Below, in pieces: positions 8,600 through 17,671 of a DNA stretch of 64,000 nt. Source of the DNA: JADGRB01 sp036267635. GTDB lineage: Bacteria; Myxococcota_A; Polyangia; Fen-1088. The DNA is taken from the NCBI GenBank assembly GCA_036267635.1, contig DATAVR010000009.1, positions 1-64,000 of the forward strand, in the 5' to 3' direction. The translations under genes were made by a program, and so were the position numbers. Below the pieces are notes generated by a model. It worked only from the letters and a program-made list of their open reading frames with translations. It did not search any database and was not told the DNA's origin. Each line of letters begins with the position of its first letter. Positions within the stretch are counted from its first letter, which is position 1.

Positions 8600-9276
8600 C
8601 AGCGCACCACTCCGGCTTGAACAGGGGGAAGGTTGTTCCAAGCGTTGGTGACGGTGCTGGTCCCACCCGACGAGACCGCGACAATCGTGATTGCCGCTCC
8701 GGCCGCCACGGCTGCAGCCGCCGTCCAAAACCACCACCTGGTGTAGATCGGATGGTCCTCGCTCGAGCCCGGCGGAGCCGACGAAACGACGAGCGGCGAA
8801 GCCTCCGGTGCGGTCGGCGCGGGAGCCAGCGCGGGGGCCAGCGCGGGGGCCAGCGCGGGGGAAGATCTGCCGGTGGCCGGCGCGGACGCGATCGGTGTGA
8901 CGGGCGGGGGCGCGACCGCTGGCGGCGCGGGGGGCATGGCCGTCGGCGGGCTGGTCCCGCTCTGCGCCAGCTTCTCGATCCGCTCCCTCGAATCCCTGGC
9001 GTACTGCGTGCTCGGGTAGAGCTTGATGATGTTGTTGTAGAGAAGAAGTGCCTTCTGGTTGTCGCCCGCGAGGCGCAAGGACTGAGCGGCGTTGAACAGA
9101 ATGGCGGGATCCTGTTTGAGCTTGAAGGCCTCCTCGTACTCGACGGCGGCCTCGCGATACTCGCCGACCGCGAAGTGTGCAGTGGCCCTCTGGTAGTGCG
9201 CCTTGGCGTCGTCGGCGTCAGCCGCGCGAACTCTCACCGACGCCAGGAGCAGCAGAATCGCGGGAATCCAGACCAT
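8599..9276 (-). CDS. Exported TPR protein with C-terminal membrane anchor
   Basis: From the ATG at 9276 the product is 225 residues and begins with a signal peptide (VWIPAILLLLAS, cut after VRA). A TTG at 9324 would lengthen it by 16 basic residues, so the start is uncertain. Residues of about 25-95 contain two TPR-like helix pairs (AKAHYQRATAHFAVGEY and AILFNAAQSLRLAGDNQKA). A Pro/Ala linker with a tandem ALAP repeat follows, then one hydrophobic helix near 185-205. This layout is common in myxobacterial envelope proteins. It is probably co-transcribed with the downstream Cys-rich lipoprotein; the partner of the TPR domain is unknown. Confidence 0.7.
   Translation of the reverse strand: MVWIPAILLLLASVRVRAADADDAKAHYQRATAHFAVGEYREAAVEYEEAFKLKQDPAILFNAAQSLRLAGDNQKALLLYNNIIKLYPSTQYARDSRERIEKLAQSGTSPPTAMPPAPPAVAPPPVTPIASAPATGRSSPALAPALAPALAPAPTAPEASPLVVSSAPPGSSEDHPIYTRWWFWTAAAAVAAGAAITIVAVSSGGTSTVTNAWNNLPPVQAGVVR
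8825..8860 (+). repeat. Three perfect 12-base repeats (ALAP linker)
   Basis: The unit GCCAGCGCGGGG occurs three times without a mismatch. Read on the minus strand it encodes the ALAPALAPALAP part of the linker of the TPR protein. In-frame unit changes would alter linker length only. Confidence 0.85.
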
Positions 9277-9423
9277 CCACCTCGACCGCGGGCTCCACGA
9301 GCGCTTAGACAAGGGCGTCTCCAATGGGAAGATGCCCGATACTCTATCTGAAAACGGATGGGCTAGAAAGTGCCCAGCCTGAGGCGGCGTTCTACGCCGG
9401 CGTGCTTCTCGAGCACGCGGCGT

Positions 9424-10746
9424 CTAATGCGCGTGCTTCTTCAGAACGCCCCAGCGGCCGCTGCGATCGTGCGGCGTCTCCGCGGTGGCGGCGGGCGCCG
9501 CGTGCCGTTCGGCGACGTCCCACTTGGACGACTCGCCCTTGTGCGGCTCGCGTGTGGCGAGGGTCGATCTCGCCGGCGCCGGCGTGTCGCTCGCCGTGAA
9601 CGGGTCCTTCCATTTGGGCGGCTTGGCGGACGGCGCGGCCCGGCGGGTTCCGCCGGTCGTCTTGGCACCCAGGTCGTCGTCGGCGTCACGGGAGCCACGG
9701 CCGTTGCGCGTCGTCTGGGACGGGGTGGCCCTCCGTCGCGTCACTGCGACATCACCGTCGAGGTCGTCGGCGCCGCTGTCGCTGTGGGTCTCGCGGGCGG
9801 CCACCGTCTTCTTTGGCCCGCTGGCGAAGGGATCGTTCCAGCTGTTGTCTTGTGTGGGGCTGGCCTGACGGTGGCCGGCAGCTGTTCGCGTGGCGATCGC
9901 CGAGGCCCGCGTGGGCGGCGGGGCCGCGACCGTGTGGCGCACGGCCGGCACGGGACGGCCGATCGGCGCCGCCCCCTGCACGACGTGGATGACGCCGTCG
10001 TCGCGCTTCGGCTGCGGCCGCATGGGCATCGGGGCCTCCACGGGCGCCGACGAGATCTCGGGCTTCGCCCATTCTGGCGTCTCGTGCTTGACGTGGGTCT
10101 CTTGCACCGGCTGCGGCTTGGCCGAGAGGATGCTGTCGACGTCGTCCCTCTTCCCCCTGCCCTTCACCGGGGCAGCCGGCTTCTCGACCGCCAGCAGGTC
10201 ATCGAGCGCCTTGTCGTCGGCGGCCGAGGCCTTGTGCTTCTTGGCGCTGGGATCGTTGAGGAGCTTGTCGATGAACTTGTCGTCGCCGTGCTTCACCGGC
10301 GGGGGCGGCGCCGCGGCGGCCGCCGTCTCGAGCTTGGATGAGATCTCGCTCGACTTGCCCTTGCTCCCCTTGGTTGAATCCTCGTCGGGGAGCGTCGGCA
10401 GCGCGACCTCACCGCCACGCTTGGTCGTCTGCGGCTTCGGCGCGGCGGCCTCCTTGGCGGCCTGGGCGTCGGACTTCTCTTTCTCCTTGGCCGCCTTCTC
10501 TGCGGCGGCCTTATTGATGGCCTGCGCGCGGGCGATCTTGTCGAGCTCGGCCCGCTTGTCGTCGGGACCCATCACCGAGTCTTCCCATTGCATCTGCTTG
10601 CTGATGACCTTGTCGTCGCTCAGCGAGTCGCCGGACTTGGCTTTCTTACTTTTGGCCTTGGGATCGGCCGCTCGCGCGGTCTGAGACCACGTTCCGAAGA
10701 GACAGGTGCCCGCAAGCGCGGCGCAAATGAACAGCCTGGACCGCAT
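9424..10746 (-). CDS. Secreted Ala/Lys/Pro-rich protein of unknown function
   Basis: A 440-residue protein with a clear signal peptide (MRSRLFICAALAGTCLFG, cut after ARA near residue 27). It has no domain I recognise. Residues 28-110 are Lys/Ala/Glu-rich and probably helical. The rest is low-complexity, charged and Pro-rich, with a recurring W-x-D-P-F motif (SWNDPFAS, KWKDPFTA, then KWD near the end). A GGAGG lies about 9 bases before the ATG at 10746, and a sigma-70-like promoter overlapped by a palindrome lies just upstream. It could be a periplasmic or surface scaffold; no function can be assigned. Confidence 0.65.
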   Translation of the reverse strand: MRSRLFICAALAGTCLFGTWSQTARAADPKAKSKKAKSGDSLSDDKVISKQMQWEDSVMGPDDKRAELDKIARAQAINKAAAEKAAKEKEKSDAQAAKEAAAPKPQTTKRGGEVALPTLPDEDSTKGSKGKSSEISSKLETAAAAAPPPPVKHGDDKFIDKLLNDPSAKKHKASAADDKALDDLLAVEKPAAPVKGRGKRDDVDSILSAKPQPVQETHVKHETPEWAKPEISSAPVEAPMPMRPQPKRDDGVIHVVQGAAPIGRPVPAVRHTVAAPPPTRASAIATRTAAGHRQASPTQDNSWNDPFASGPKKTVAARETHSDSGADDLDGDVAVTRRRATPSQTTRNGRGSRDADDDLGAKTTGGTRRAAPSAKPPKWKDPFTASDTPAPARSTLATREPHKGESSKWDVAERHAAPAATAETPHDRSGRWGVLKKHAH

Positions 10747-10782
10747 CGAAAACGACCTCCACGTGGGGGTGGGGGGGATACG

Positions 10783-10822
10783 AGCCTCTATTATCGGCGC
10801 TTGTCGTTATTTGACAAGCGCC
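10783..10822 (-). promoter_or_regulatory. Sigma-70-type promoter overlapped by a perfect inverted repeat
   Basis: On the minus strand TTGTCA (10817-10812) and GATAAT (10795-10790) are separated by 16 bases, 5 of 6 matches each to the -35 and -10 consensus. The start would lie near 10783, about 36 bases before the ATG at 10746. A perfect inverted repeat with arms GGCGCTTGTC and GACAAGCGCC (10796-10805 and 10813-10822, 7-base centre) covers the -35 box and spacer, as expected for a repressor operator. It could also be a terminator hairpin for the gene ending at 10919. Confidence 0.5.
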
Positions 10823-10918
10823 TTTCGCGCATTTTCACCTGAAACGTCCGACGTCTCGGTCATTCCCCGACTCCGGGGGCCAACGTCGGTAGCTATCGGT
10901 CGATATCGGTGGATGTAG

Positions 10919-11395
10919 TCAGGAGTGGATGACGATCCCGGAAGCCACGACTTTGACGGTGTCGCCGCTGATGTCGACCTCGATGTCCATCTCGCCTTCG
11001 GCCCGCACCCGCGCCAGCCCGAGGCGAGAGACAGCGCCCACCTTGGCGTTGCGGCGCATCAGGGTGAAGTAGTGAGCCATCGCGTCGGACTCGGCGTTCA
11101 TCTCGGCGTAACAGGCGCCCAGATTGTCGATGTGCTCGCGGGTCGCGGTGTTGGTGACGACGACGCGGATGACGGCGTCCTCGCCCCGCGGCGAGACCTG
11201 CACCTCCAGGCGCGCCTTGCCGTCGGAGGCATATTTTGCGGCGTTTTCCAGCAGCTCGTGCGCCGTCATCGCTACCCTGAACACGGCGTCCTCGTCATCG
11301 AGCACCGGCGCCAGCTTCGCCTCCAGCAACCGACGCGTCGGCGAAACGATCGCGGGCGAGACGGTGAGGGGAAGATCGAGGTTCAGCGGCGTCAC
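10919..11395 (-). CDS. Small HATPase-like regulator (anti-sigma / slr1658-like)
   Basis: This 158-residue cytoplasmic protein resembles the small GHKL-fold regulators that act as anti-sigma-type kinases. HELLENAAKYASDGK (about 52-66) reads as the N-box with the E-x-x-x-N pair, and strands flank it. The canonical DxGxG and GxGLGL boxes are not clear, so it may bind ATP poorly or not at all. It is transcribed divergently from the Ser/Thr kinase-TPR gene, with 131 bases between them, so the two may share regulation. The family call is from the fold pattern; the target is unknown. Confidence 0.6.
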   Translation of the reverse strand: MTPLNLDLPLTVSPAIVSPTRRLLEAKLAPVLDDEDAVFRVAMTAHELLENAAKYASDGKARLEVQVSPRGEDAVIRVVVTNTATREHIDNLGACYAEMNAESDAMAHYFTLMRRNAKVGAVSRLGLARVRAEGEMDIEVDISGDTVKVVASGIVIHS

Positions 11396-11526
11396 GGACG
11401 GATACCTTTCACTAACATCAAGCAGGGCCCCTTGGCGAGCCGTAGCGTCGCACTGTCTGGGCCCGGGCTCAAATCCTGACTCAAATTGGGGCGGCGATCG
11501 GTCGATGTAGGAGGCCCACAGGCCCC

Positions 11527-14160
11527 ATGTCGACCGGAGCCGGAGCCCCCCCCCACCCGCCGCAGCCAGAGAATGCGCTGGCGCCCCTCGCCCGTGGCGC
11601 GACCATCGGCCGCTACGTCGTGCTCGGCATGGTCGGGCGCGGGGGAATGGGCGAGGTCTACGCCGCGTACGACCCCGAGCTCGATCGCAAGGTCGCGGTC
11701 AAGCTGCTGCGGGTCAAGCCGGGCAACGGGGTCTCGCTGAACGAGGGGCGCCAGCGGACCCTGCGGGAGGCGCAGGCGATCGCGCGCCTCTCTCACGCGA
11801 ACGTCGTCGTGGTCTACGACGTCGGCACGTTCCGCGATCAGGTGTTCATCGCGATGGAGTTCGTCGAGGGGAACACCGTGACCTACTGGCTGCAGGCGCA
11901 GCCACGCAGCTGGCAGGAGGTGCTGCGGGTGTTTCGGGCGGCGGGGCGAGGCCTTCAGGCCGCGCACGAGAAGGGGCTCGTGCACCGCGACTTCAAACCC
12001 GACAACGTCATGGTCAGCCGCGACGGCGAGGTGCGCGTCATGGACTTCGGCCTCGCGCGCCAGGTCACGGAGAAGCCCGCCGTCGAGCGGACGACACCGA
12101 CCAGACGGGTCCCGGTCCTCATCACCGAGCAGGGCCCGGTCCCGATCGGCGATCCGATGGAGACGATCCTCCTCAACGGGCCGAGCGGGCCGAGAACCGT
12201 CCCGGCCACGCCGCCCGTCGGGACGGAGCCACAGGCCCCGGGCATGTTCGAGGTTCAGCTCACCCGGACCGGGGCGATGATGGGGACGCCCGCCTATATG
12301 GCGCCAGAGCAGTTCCTCGGCACACTCACCGACGCGCGGACCGATCAGTTCAGCTTCTGCGTGGCCCTCTACGAGGCTCTCTACGGGGAGCGCCCGTTCA
12401 GCGGGAACACCATGTTCGCGCTGACGACGGCGGTCGTGCAGGGACAGGTCAAGGAAGCGCCCGCCAGCTCCAAGGTTCCGCTCTGGCTGCGCAAGGTGCT
12501 GCTGCGCGGGCTGCGCGCCCAGGCCGAGGACCGCTTTGCGTCGATGCAGGATCTGCTCGAGGCGCTCGGCAAGAACCCCAACGCCGCGCGCCGGCGCTTC
12601 CTGACGGCGGCCGCCGTGGCGCTGGTCCCGGTCGCGCTCACGGTCGGTGTCCACCAGAGCCTGGCCAACCACAAGTCGATCTGCGGCGCCGGGCCGGCGC
12701 GGCTGGCGGGGGTCTGGGATCTGACCGCGGTCGGCGAGCCGGAGCCGGCGCGGCAGGCGGGGATCCACTCCGCCTTCCTTCACACCGGCAAGAGCTACGC
12801 GAACGAGGTCTACGCCACGGTCAACCGCATCTTGACCGGCTACTCGCAAAGCTGGGCCAAGATGTACCGCGAGGCCTGCGAGGCGACCTCGGAGCGCGGC
12901 GAGCAGTCACCGGAGGTGCTCGACCTGAGGATGACCTGTCTGCAGGAACGCCTCGGCGGTCTGCGCGCGCTCACCGATCTGTTCAGCGAGGCCAACGGCG
13001 AGGTGGTCGAGAACGCCGTCGGCGCCGCCAACAACCTGGGATCGCTCGACCGGTGCGCCGACGTCCCGCTGCTGCGCTCGGTGCTCCGCCCGCCGGAGGA
13101 TCCGGAGACCCGTGCGCGCGTCGCCGAGATCCGTCACCAGCTCGCCGGCGAAAAGGCGCTCTTCGACGCCGGCCGCTACCACGACGGGCTCAAGAGCGCG
13201 CCGCGCCTCGTCGAGCAGGCGCGCACGCTCGGCTACCAACCGCTGGTCGCCGAGACGTTGATGCTCGCGGGCCGCACCTACCAGGAGCTCAACGAATCGC
13301 GCCAGGCGGAGCAGGCGTTGATCGATTCGTACCTGGCCGCCGACGCCTCCCGGCACGACGAGGTGCGGGCCGAGGACGCCATCGCCCTCGTCTGGGTCTT
13401 CGGTTACGAAGAGGGGCGCTACGCCGACGCCCAGCGCTGGGCCAGGAACGCCGACGCGATCCTGCGCCGGCTGGGTGGGCACGAGCTGCTGCAGGCCTGG
13501 CTCCTCAACAACCAGGGGGGCCTCTACGAGCTGCGTGGCGAGCGGGAGGAGGCGCTGCGGGCGCATCAGCAGGCGCTGGCGTTGAAGGAGCAAGCGCTCG
13601 GGCCCGATCACCCGGACGTCGGCTTCTCGGAGGGGAACCTCTCGGTCGTTCTGACCGGGCTCGGCCGCAATCAGGAGGCCCTCGAGCACGTCGATCGCTC
13701 GATCCAGATTCTGGAGAATGGTCTCGGCGCCGGGCACCCCGACATGGCCACTGAGCTCAACAACCGCGGCGAGATCTTGAACGCGCTCGGTCGCTCGCGC
13801 GACGCGCGCGCCTCGTTCGAGAAGGCGCGCATCATCTGGGAGCGGGAGCTCGGCCTCGAAAACCGCGATCTCGCCTACGCGCTCACCGGGATCGGCCTCA
13901 GCTACCTGGCCGAGGGAGATCCCGGGAACGCCGTCGTGCCGCTCGAGCGCGCCTTCAAGATCCGCGAGGCACAGGAGACCGATCCCTCACGGCGCGCCGA
14001 GACGCGCTTCGCCCTGGCGCGCGCCCTCTGGGAGTCGGGGCGCGATCGGGGCCGCGCGCGCGCGCTCGCCCTCGAGGCGCGCGAGAGCTACGCCAAGGCG
14101 GAGGTCAAGACCAAGCTCGCCGAGGTGGAGACCTGGCTGCAGGGGCACAGTCCGAGCTGA
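11527..14160 (+). CDS. Transmembrane Ser/Thr protein kinase with extracytoplasmic TPR domain
   Basis: A Hanks-type kinase of 877 residues. The kinase domain (about 29-345) has the glycine loop GRGGMG at 37-42, the lysine at 59, HRDFKPDN near 152, DFGLA near 173 and GTPAYMAPEQ. All catalytic residues are present, so it should be active. A disordered insert (about 185-240) lies in the activation segment. A transmembrane helix near 358-375 leads to a C-terminal domain (about 400-870) with TPR repeats, including ALGPDHPDVGFSEGNLS and GLGAGHPDMATELNNRGEI, typical of myxobacterial kinases. It could sense or bind partners outside the membrane. The start ATG at 11527 is the first in frame. Confidence 0.9.
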   Translation: MSTGAGAPPHPPQPENALAPLARGATIGRYVVLGMVGRGGMGEVYAAYDPELDRKVAVKLLRVKPGNGVSLNEGRQRTLREAQAIARLSHANVVVVYDVGTFRDQVFIAMEFVEGNTVTYWLQAQPRSWQEVLRVFRAAGRGLQAAHEKGLVHRDFKPDNVMVSRDGEVRVMDFGLARQVTEKPAVERTTPTRRVPVLITEQGPVPIGDPMETILLNGPSGPRTVPATPPVGTEPQAPGMFEVQLTRTGAMMGTPAYMAPEQFLGTLTDARTDQFSFCVALYEALYGERPFSGNTMFALTTAVVQGQVKEAPASSKVPLWLRKVLLRGLRAQAEDRFASMQDLLEALGKNPNAARRRFLTAAAVALVPVALTVGVHQSLANHKSICGAGPARLAGVWDLTAVGEPEPARQAGIHSAFLHTGKSYANEVYATVNRILTGYSQSWAKMYREACEATSERGEQSPEVLDLRMTCLQERLGGLRALTDLFSEANGEVVENAVGAANNLGSLDRCADVPLLRSVLRPPEDPETRARVAEIRHQLAGEKALFDAGRYHDGLKSAPRLVEQARTLGYQPLVAETLMLAGRTYQELNESRQAEQALIDSYLAADASRHDEVRAEDAIALVWVFGYEEGRYADAQRWARNADAILRRLGGHELLQAWLLNNQGGLYELRGEREEALRAHQQALALKEQALGPDHPDVGFSEGNLSVVLTGLGRNQEALEHVDRSIQILENGLGAGHPDMATELNNRGEILNALGRSRDARASFEKARIIWERELGLENRDLAYALTGIGLSYLAEGDPGNAVVPLERAFKIREAQETDPSRRAETRFALARALWESGRDRGRARALALEARESYAKAEVKTKLAEVETWLQGHSPS

Positions 14161-14185
14161 GCTCGCTCGCCGGCTGACCGCCAGC

Positions 14186-14201
14186 GAACGTTCGAACGTT
14201 C
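14186..14201. repeat. 16-base perfect palindrome between convergent genes
   Basis: Two adjacent copies of GAACGTTC, each self-complementary, form a 16-base perfect palindrome between the stop of the kinase gene (14160) and the stop of the aminopeptidase gene (14200). It has no T-run. It could be a protein-binding site or a weak bidirectional terminator. Confidence 0.6.
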
Positions 14202-17200
14202 AGTCGTTGCCGCCGGCGTCGGGCGGGCTCGCGCCTGTCTTGGTGGTCTTGGTGGTCTTCGTCGCCTTCGTCGTCTTCGTCGTCTTCTTGGTCTCGGCGG
14301 GCGGCGATTCGGTGGGGCGGCGGACGGTGATCCGGACGAAGTCATCCTTGATCTCGACCTGCGGCGGTCCGAGATCGCTGAGGCTGATCTTGAGCTCGGT
14401 GCCGTCCTCGGCCTGAGCGTCCTTTTCGGCCTGATTGATCCGGATCAGGCGGAACCCTTCGCGCTCGACCCGGTAGAGACGCATGGTGATCATCGAGGCC
14501 GCCTGAGGGAGCTTGACCACCACGGCGTGTGGTTTATTGGTCACATGGAAGCTCGCCCCGGCGCTCGAGCCTTTGAGTGGAATGAGCAGCGTCGCGCGTG
14601 GACCGTCGACGCTGACGTCGGGGAGATTGCGGCGCCAGGCCTCGCGCGCGACGTCCTTGTCGGACTGCTTCTCGTCGTTCTTGTCGGCGGCCGGGGTCGG
14701 TGGCGCCGGGGTCTCGGCCAATCCCGCCGCCGCCTTGACCGGCGGACGCCGGTCGTCGATCGCCTGACGGGCTGCACGGCTGTCGGACGCCGATGCGGCA
14801 TCGCTCGCTGGCGCGGCGCCACCGTCGGCGCGCGCATCGGGTGACGCGGCGTCGGCCGCGGTGGCCGCCGATCCGTCGCTATGGCCGAGCGCCGCGTCGG
14901 ATCTGTAAGGGGCCGGCGGCTCCACAACCTGAGCGGGAGGGGCGGGCGCCGGCGTCTCGTGCGGAGGGATCAGCCGCTGCCCCACGAAGAAGACCGCCGC
15001 GGCGGTCAGCGCCGCCACCAGCAGGCCGCCCGGTCGTCCCACGCCCGCCTGGGGATCGCGGGGCGCGCGGCCGCGCAGCCAGGCACCGACGCGGGTGAGG
15101 ATGCGATCGCGCAAATCGGCGTCCATCTGCATCCGTTCGAGGGTTTGTGCCGTCGCCTGCCTGGCGCCGTCGATCGGATGCGCGTCCAGAAAGGCCCGCA
15201 CCTCGTCGAGGTGCCTGCGCTCGGGGAGCGCGGCCAGCGCTTCGACCAGCCGGCGCAGGATCATCGGCGAGTCGGCCTTGGCCCGCGTCTCGCTCCAGCG
15301 GTCGCGGATCAGGCGAAAAGCCGCCTCGCGCGTGGCGCGGTTCGAAAGCAGCACCCCGACGTACGAGGAGAAATCCTGCATCGGGACGTCGGCGCCGAGC
15401 GCCAGCTCCACGGCGCGCGCGGCCAGCGCCGGAGACTCGACCTTCGCCAGCGCGTGCAGAAAGCGGCGTTTGGCGGCCGGATCGGCGTCGCTGCGGGCCC
15501 GCGCGCGCAGATCCTCGAAGCGCGCCTCGTCGGCGCCGCGGGCCGCGGCGGTCACCACGGTGTCGAGCAGGTTCGGATCGAGCGCGGCGGGGGGGAGACG
15601 CTTCTCGGCCTCCGCGACGGCGCGGCGGTCTCGGGCCAAGAGCACGACGGCGCGCAGCAACACCGTGCGGCGCAGCCGGACCTCGTCGTCCTCGACGCCG
15701 CCGCCGGCCGGCGCCCACCCGAGCGCCGCGGCCTCGGTGCCGAAGAGCTCGGCCACGAACGCGCCGAAGTAATCGCGATCCGCTTCGTCGAGGAAGCGGT
15801 GCTCGATGATCGACAGCTTCCCCACCAGCTCGTCGAGCACCACGTGATCGGTCTCGTGGCGAAGACTGGCGACGAGCTCGAGGAACGCCTCGATCGTCGC
15901 TTCGCCCGCGCGGACGAGCGCCCAGGAATCGGAGACCAGCGCCACCCGCTCGGCGGGGCGCAGCTCCCCCACGGCCGGGAGCAGCCGCGCGCGCGCCTCG
16001 GCGCCGTAGGCGGTGCGGTAGAAGCCGCGCGATTCGGAGTTGCCGATGCACCAGGCGACCTCTCCCTCGGCGGCGAGCGCCACCCGCGCCGACGCCTCGC
16101 CGAGCAGGACCGCCTGCTCCTTGAGCCCGGTCGCGTCGCGGAAGCGCAGGACGATCGGGACCAGCCAGCGGGTGGTGGAGCCGCGCGCCGCTGCGCCCGG
16201 CTCGGCGAAGAAGCGCCGCTGCTCCAACACCACCGTGGTCTCGGAGGCGCCGTGCTCCAGCGACAGACCGATGAGCGGATAGCCGATCTGGCGGATCCAG
16301 CCGTTGGCCATCTCGAGGATCGGCTGTCCGGAGGCCTCGCCGAGCGCGCCCCACAGATCGTCGGCGGTGGCGTTGGCTTCGCGGTGGCGGCGCATGTAGA
16401 GCCGGATGCCGTCGCGAAACCGATCGGCGCCCAGGAACCCCTCCAGCATCCGCAGGACGGCGCCCCCCTTTTCGTAGGTGATGGCGTCGAACGACTCGCC
16501 GGCCTCTTCGGCGTTCTTGATCTCGGCGCGGATCGGGTGCGCGGAGACCAACGCGTCGAGCGCCAGCGCGGCGCCCTTGCCGGCCTCGAAGTCCATCCAG
16601 ATCCGCCACGACGGCCGCCAGTCGTCGACGATCTTGTAGGCCATCCAGGTGGCGAACGCCTCGTTGAGCCACAGATCGTCCCACCAGGCCATCGTCACCA
16701 GGTTTCCGAACCACTGGTGCGCCAGCTCGTGGGTGATGACCTCGGCGACCCGCTTCTGCACGGCCAGCGGCGCGGTGGCCGGGTCGGCCAGCAGCGCCAC
16801 CTCGCGGAAGGTGATGGCGCCGGCGTTCTCCATCGCGCCCGCTTCGAAGTCGGGGACGCCGATCTGGTCGAGCTTGCCGAACGGATAGGGGAGGCCGAAG
16901 TAGTCCTCGAGCCGCGACAGGACCGCGGCGGCCGTCTCCTGCGCGAACGACGTCAGGTGGCGCTTCTCCGCCGTCGTCCAGGTACAGATGGGGACGTCGC
17001 GGACGCGGGTGACGGCGCTCGGCACGATCGGGCCGACGATGAGCGCGATGAGGTACGACGACAGCGGCGGCGTCGGGGCGAAGGTGACCCGCCGCCCGCC
17101 GCGGCCGTCGCTCTCGTCCCGGATGGCGACGCCGTTCGAGAGCGCCACCGCGTCGCTGGGGACGCCCGACACGGCGATCCGCCAGACCGCCTTCCAGGCC

Positions 17201-17619
17201 GGCTCGTCGAAGCAGGGGAAGAGTCGCCGGGCGTCGGCGGCCTCGAACTGCGTGACCGCCAGCGGCCCCGCGCGGTAGAGGCCGCGCAGCCCCGGGCTGA
17301 ACGCTCCCCGGTAGACGATCGTCAGCCGGGCGGCGCCGGCGGGGAGCGCCTCGCCGAAGGTCAGCGTGACCGTCTCGCTGGCGCCGTCGGCGGCGGCGCT
17401 GGCCGGGAGGCTCCGCCCGTTGCCCAGCTCGGCGCGGGCCGAAACCACCTCCAGGCCCACCGCGTGCAGCGTGATCTCCTGGCGTGCCGCCGCGAGCTGC
17501 AGCGCGATGCCGAGCTCGCCCTCGAATTGCCCCGCGGCCATATCGACGCGCAGATCGGCGTCGTAGCTCTTGGGTTTGACCTCCATCGGGAGGCGAAAGT
17601 CTTTTCCGAGCTTCGTCAC
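14200..17619 (-). CDS. M1 family aminopeptidase with membrane helix and periplasmic C-terminal extension
   Basis: A protein of 1139 residues. Residues 1-850 are a complete gluzincin aminopeptidase: RLPMEVKPKSYD at the start, GAMENAG at 261-267, HELAH at 297-301, the second zinc Glu in NEAF at 320, then a long alpha-helical C-terminal domain. There is no N-terminal signal peptide. Unusually the frame continues through a hydrophobic helix (about 866-884), a Pro/Ala/Asp linker, a beta-rich domain near 998-1099 that resembles AMIN-type domains (weak, inferred), and a KTTK-repeat tail (about 1110-1128). The peptidase would be cytoplasmic and the tail periplasmic. It is convergent with the kinase gene. 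Confidence 0.85.
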   Translation of the reverse strand: MTKLGKDFRLPMEVKPKSYDADLRVDMAAGQFEGELGIALQLAAARQEITLHAVGLEVVSARAELGNGRSLPASAAADGASETVTLTFGEALPAGAARLTIVYRGAFSPGLRGLYRAGPLAVTQFEAADARRLFPCFDEPAWKAVWRIAVSGVPSDAVALSNGVAIRDESDGRGGRRVTFAPTPPLSSYLIALIVGPIVPSAVTRVRDVPICTWTTAEKRHLTSFAQETAAAVLSRLEDYFGLPYPFGKLDQIGVPDFEAGAMENAGAITFREVALLADPATAPLAVQKRVAEVITHELAHQWFGNLVTMAWWDDLWLNEAFATWMAYKIVDDWRPSWRIWMDFEAGKGAALALDALVSAHPIRAEIKNAEEAGESFDAITYEKGGAVLRMLEGFLGADRFRDGIRLYMRRHREANATADDLWGALGEASGQPILEMANGWIRQIGYPLIGLSLEHGASETTVVLEQRRFFAEPGAAARGSTTRWLVPIVLRFRDATGLKEQAVLLGEASARVALAAEGEVAWCIGNSESRGFYRTAYGAEARARLLPAVGELRPAERVALVSDSWALVRAGEATIEAFLELVASLRHETDHVVLDELVGKLSIIEHRFLDEADRDYFGAFVAELFGTEAAALGWAPAGGGVEDDEVRLRRTVLLRAVVLLARDRRAVAEAEKRLPPAALDPNLLDTVVTAAARGADEARFEDLRARARSDADPAAKRRFLHALAKVESPALAARAVELALGADVPMQDFSSYVGVLLSNRATREAAFRLIRDRWSETRAKADSPMILRRLVEALAALPERRHLDEVRAFLDAHPIDGARQATAQTLERMQMDADLRDRILTRVGAWLRGRAPRDPQAGVGRPGGLLVAALTAAAVFFVGQRLIPPHETPAPAPPAQVVEPPAPYRSDAALGHSDGSAATAADAASPDARADGGAAPASDAASASDSRAARQAIDDRRPPVKAAAGLAETPAPPTPAADKNDEKQSDKDVAREAWRRNLPDVSVDGPRATLLIPLKGSSAGASFHVTNKPHAVVVKLPQAASMITMRLYRVEREGFRLIRINQAEKDAQAEDGTELKISLSDLGPPQVEIKDDFVRITVRRPTESPPAETKKTTKTTKATKTTKTTKTGASPPDAGGND

Positions 17620-17671
17620 GCGGTCCTTGGGTGGGTGGAGCGAACGCCTTTGTACCGTAATCTAGGGACGG

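Noticed and set aside
9325..9423. GGGCAC...AGCC as a sigma-54 element before the TPR gene
   Set aside because: The -12 element lacks TTGC and correct spacing depends on which G pair is chosen.
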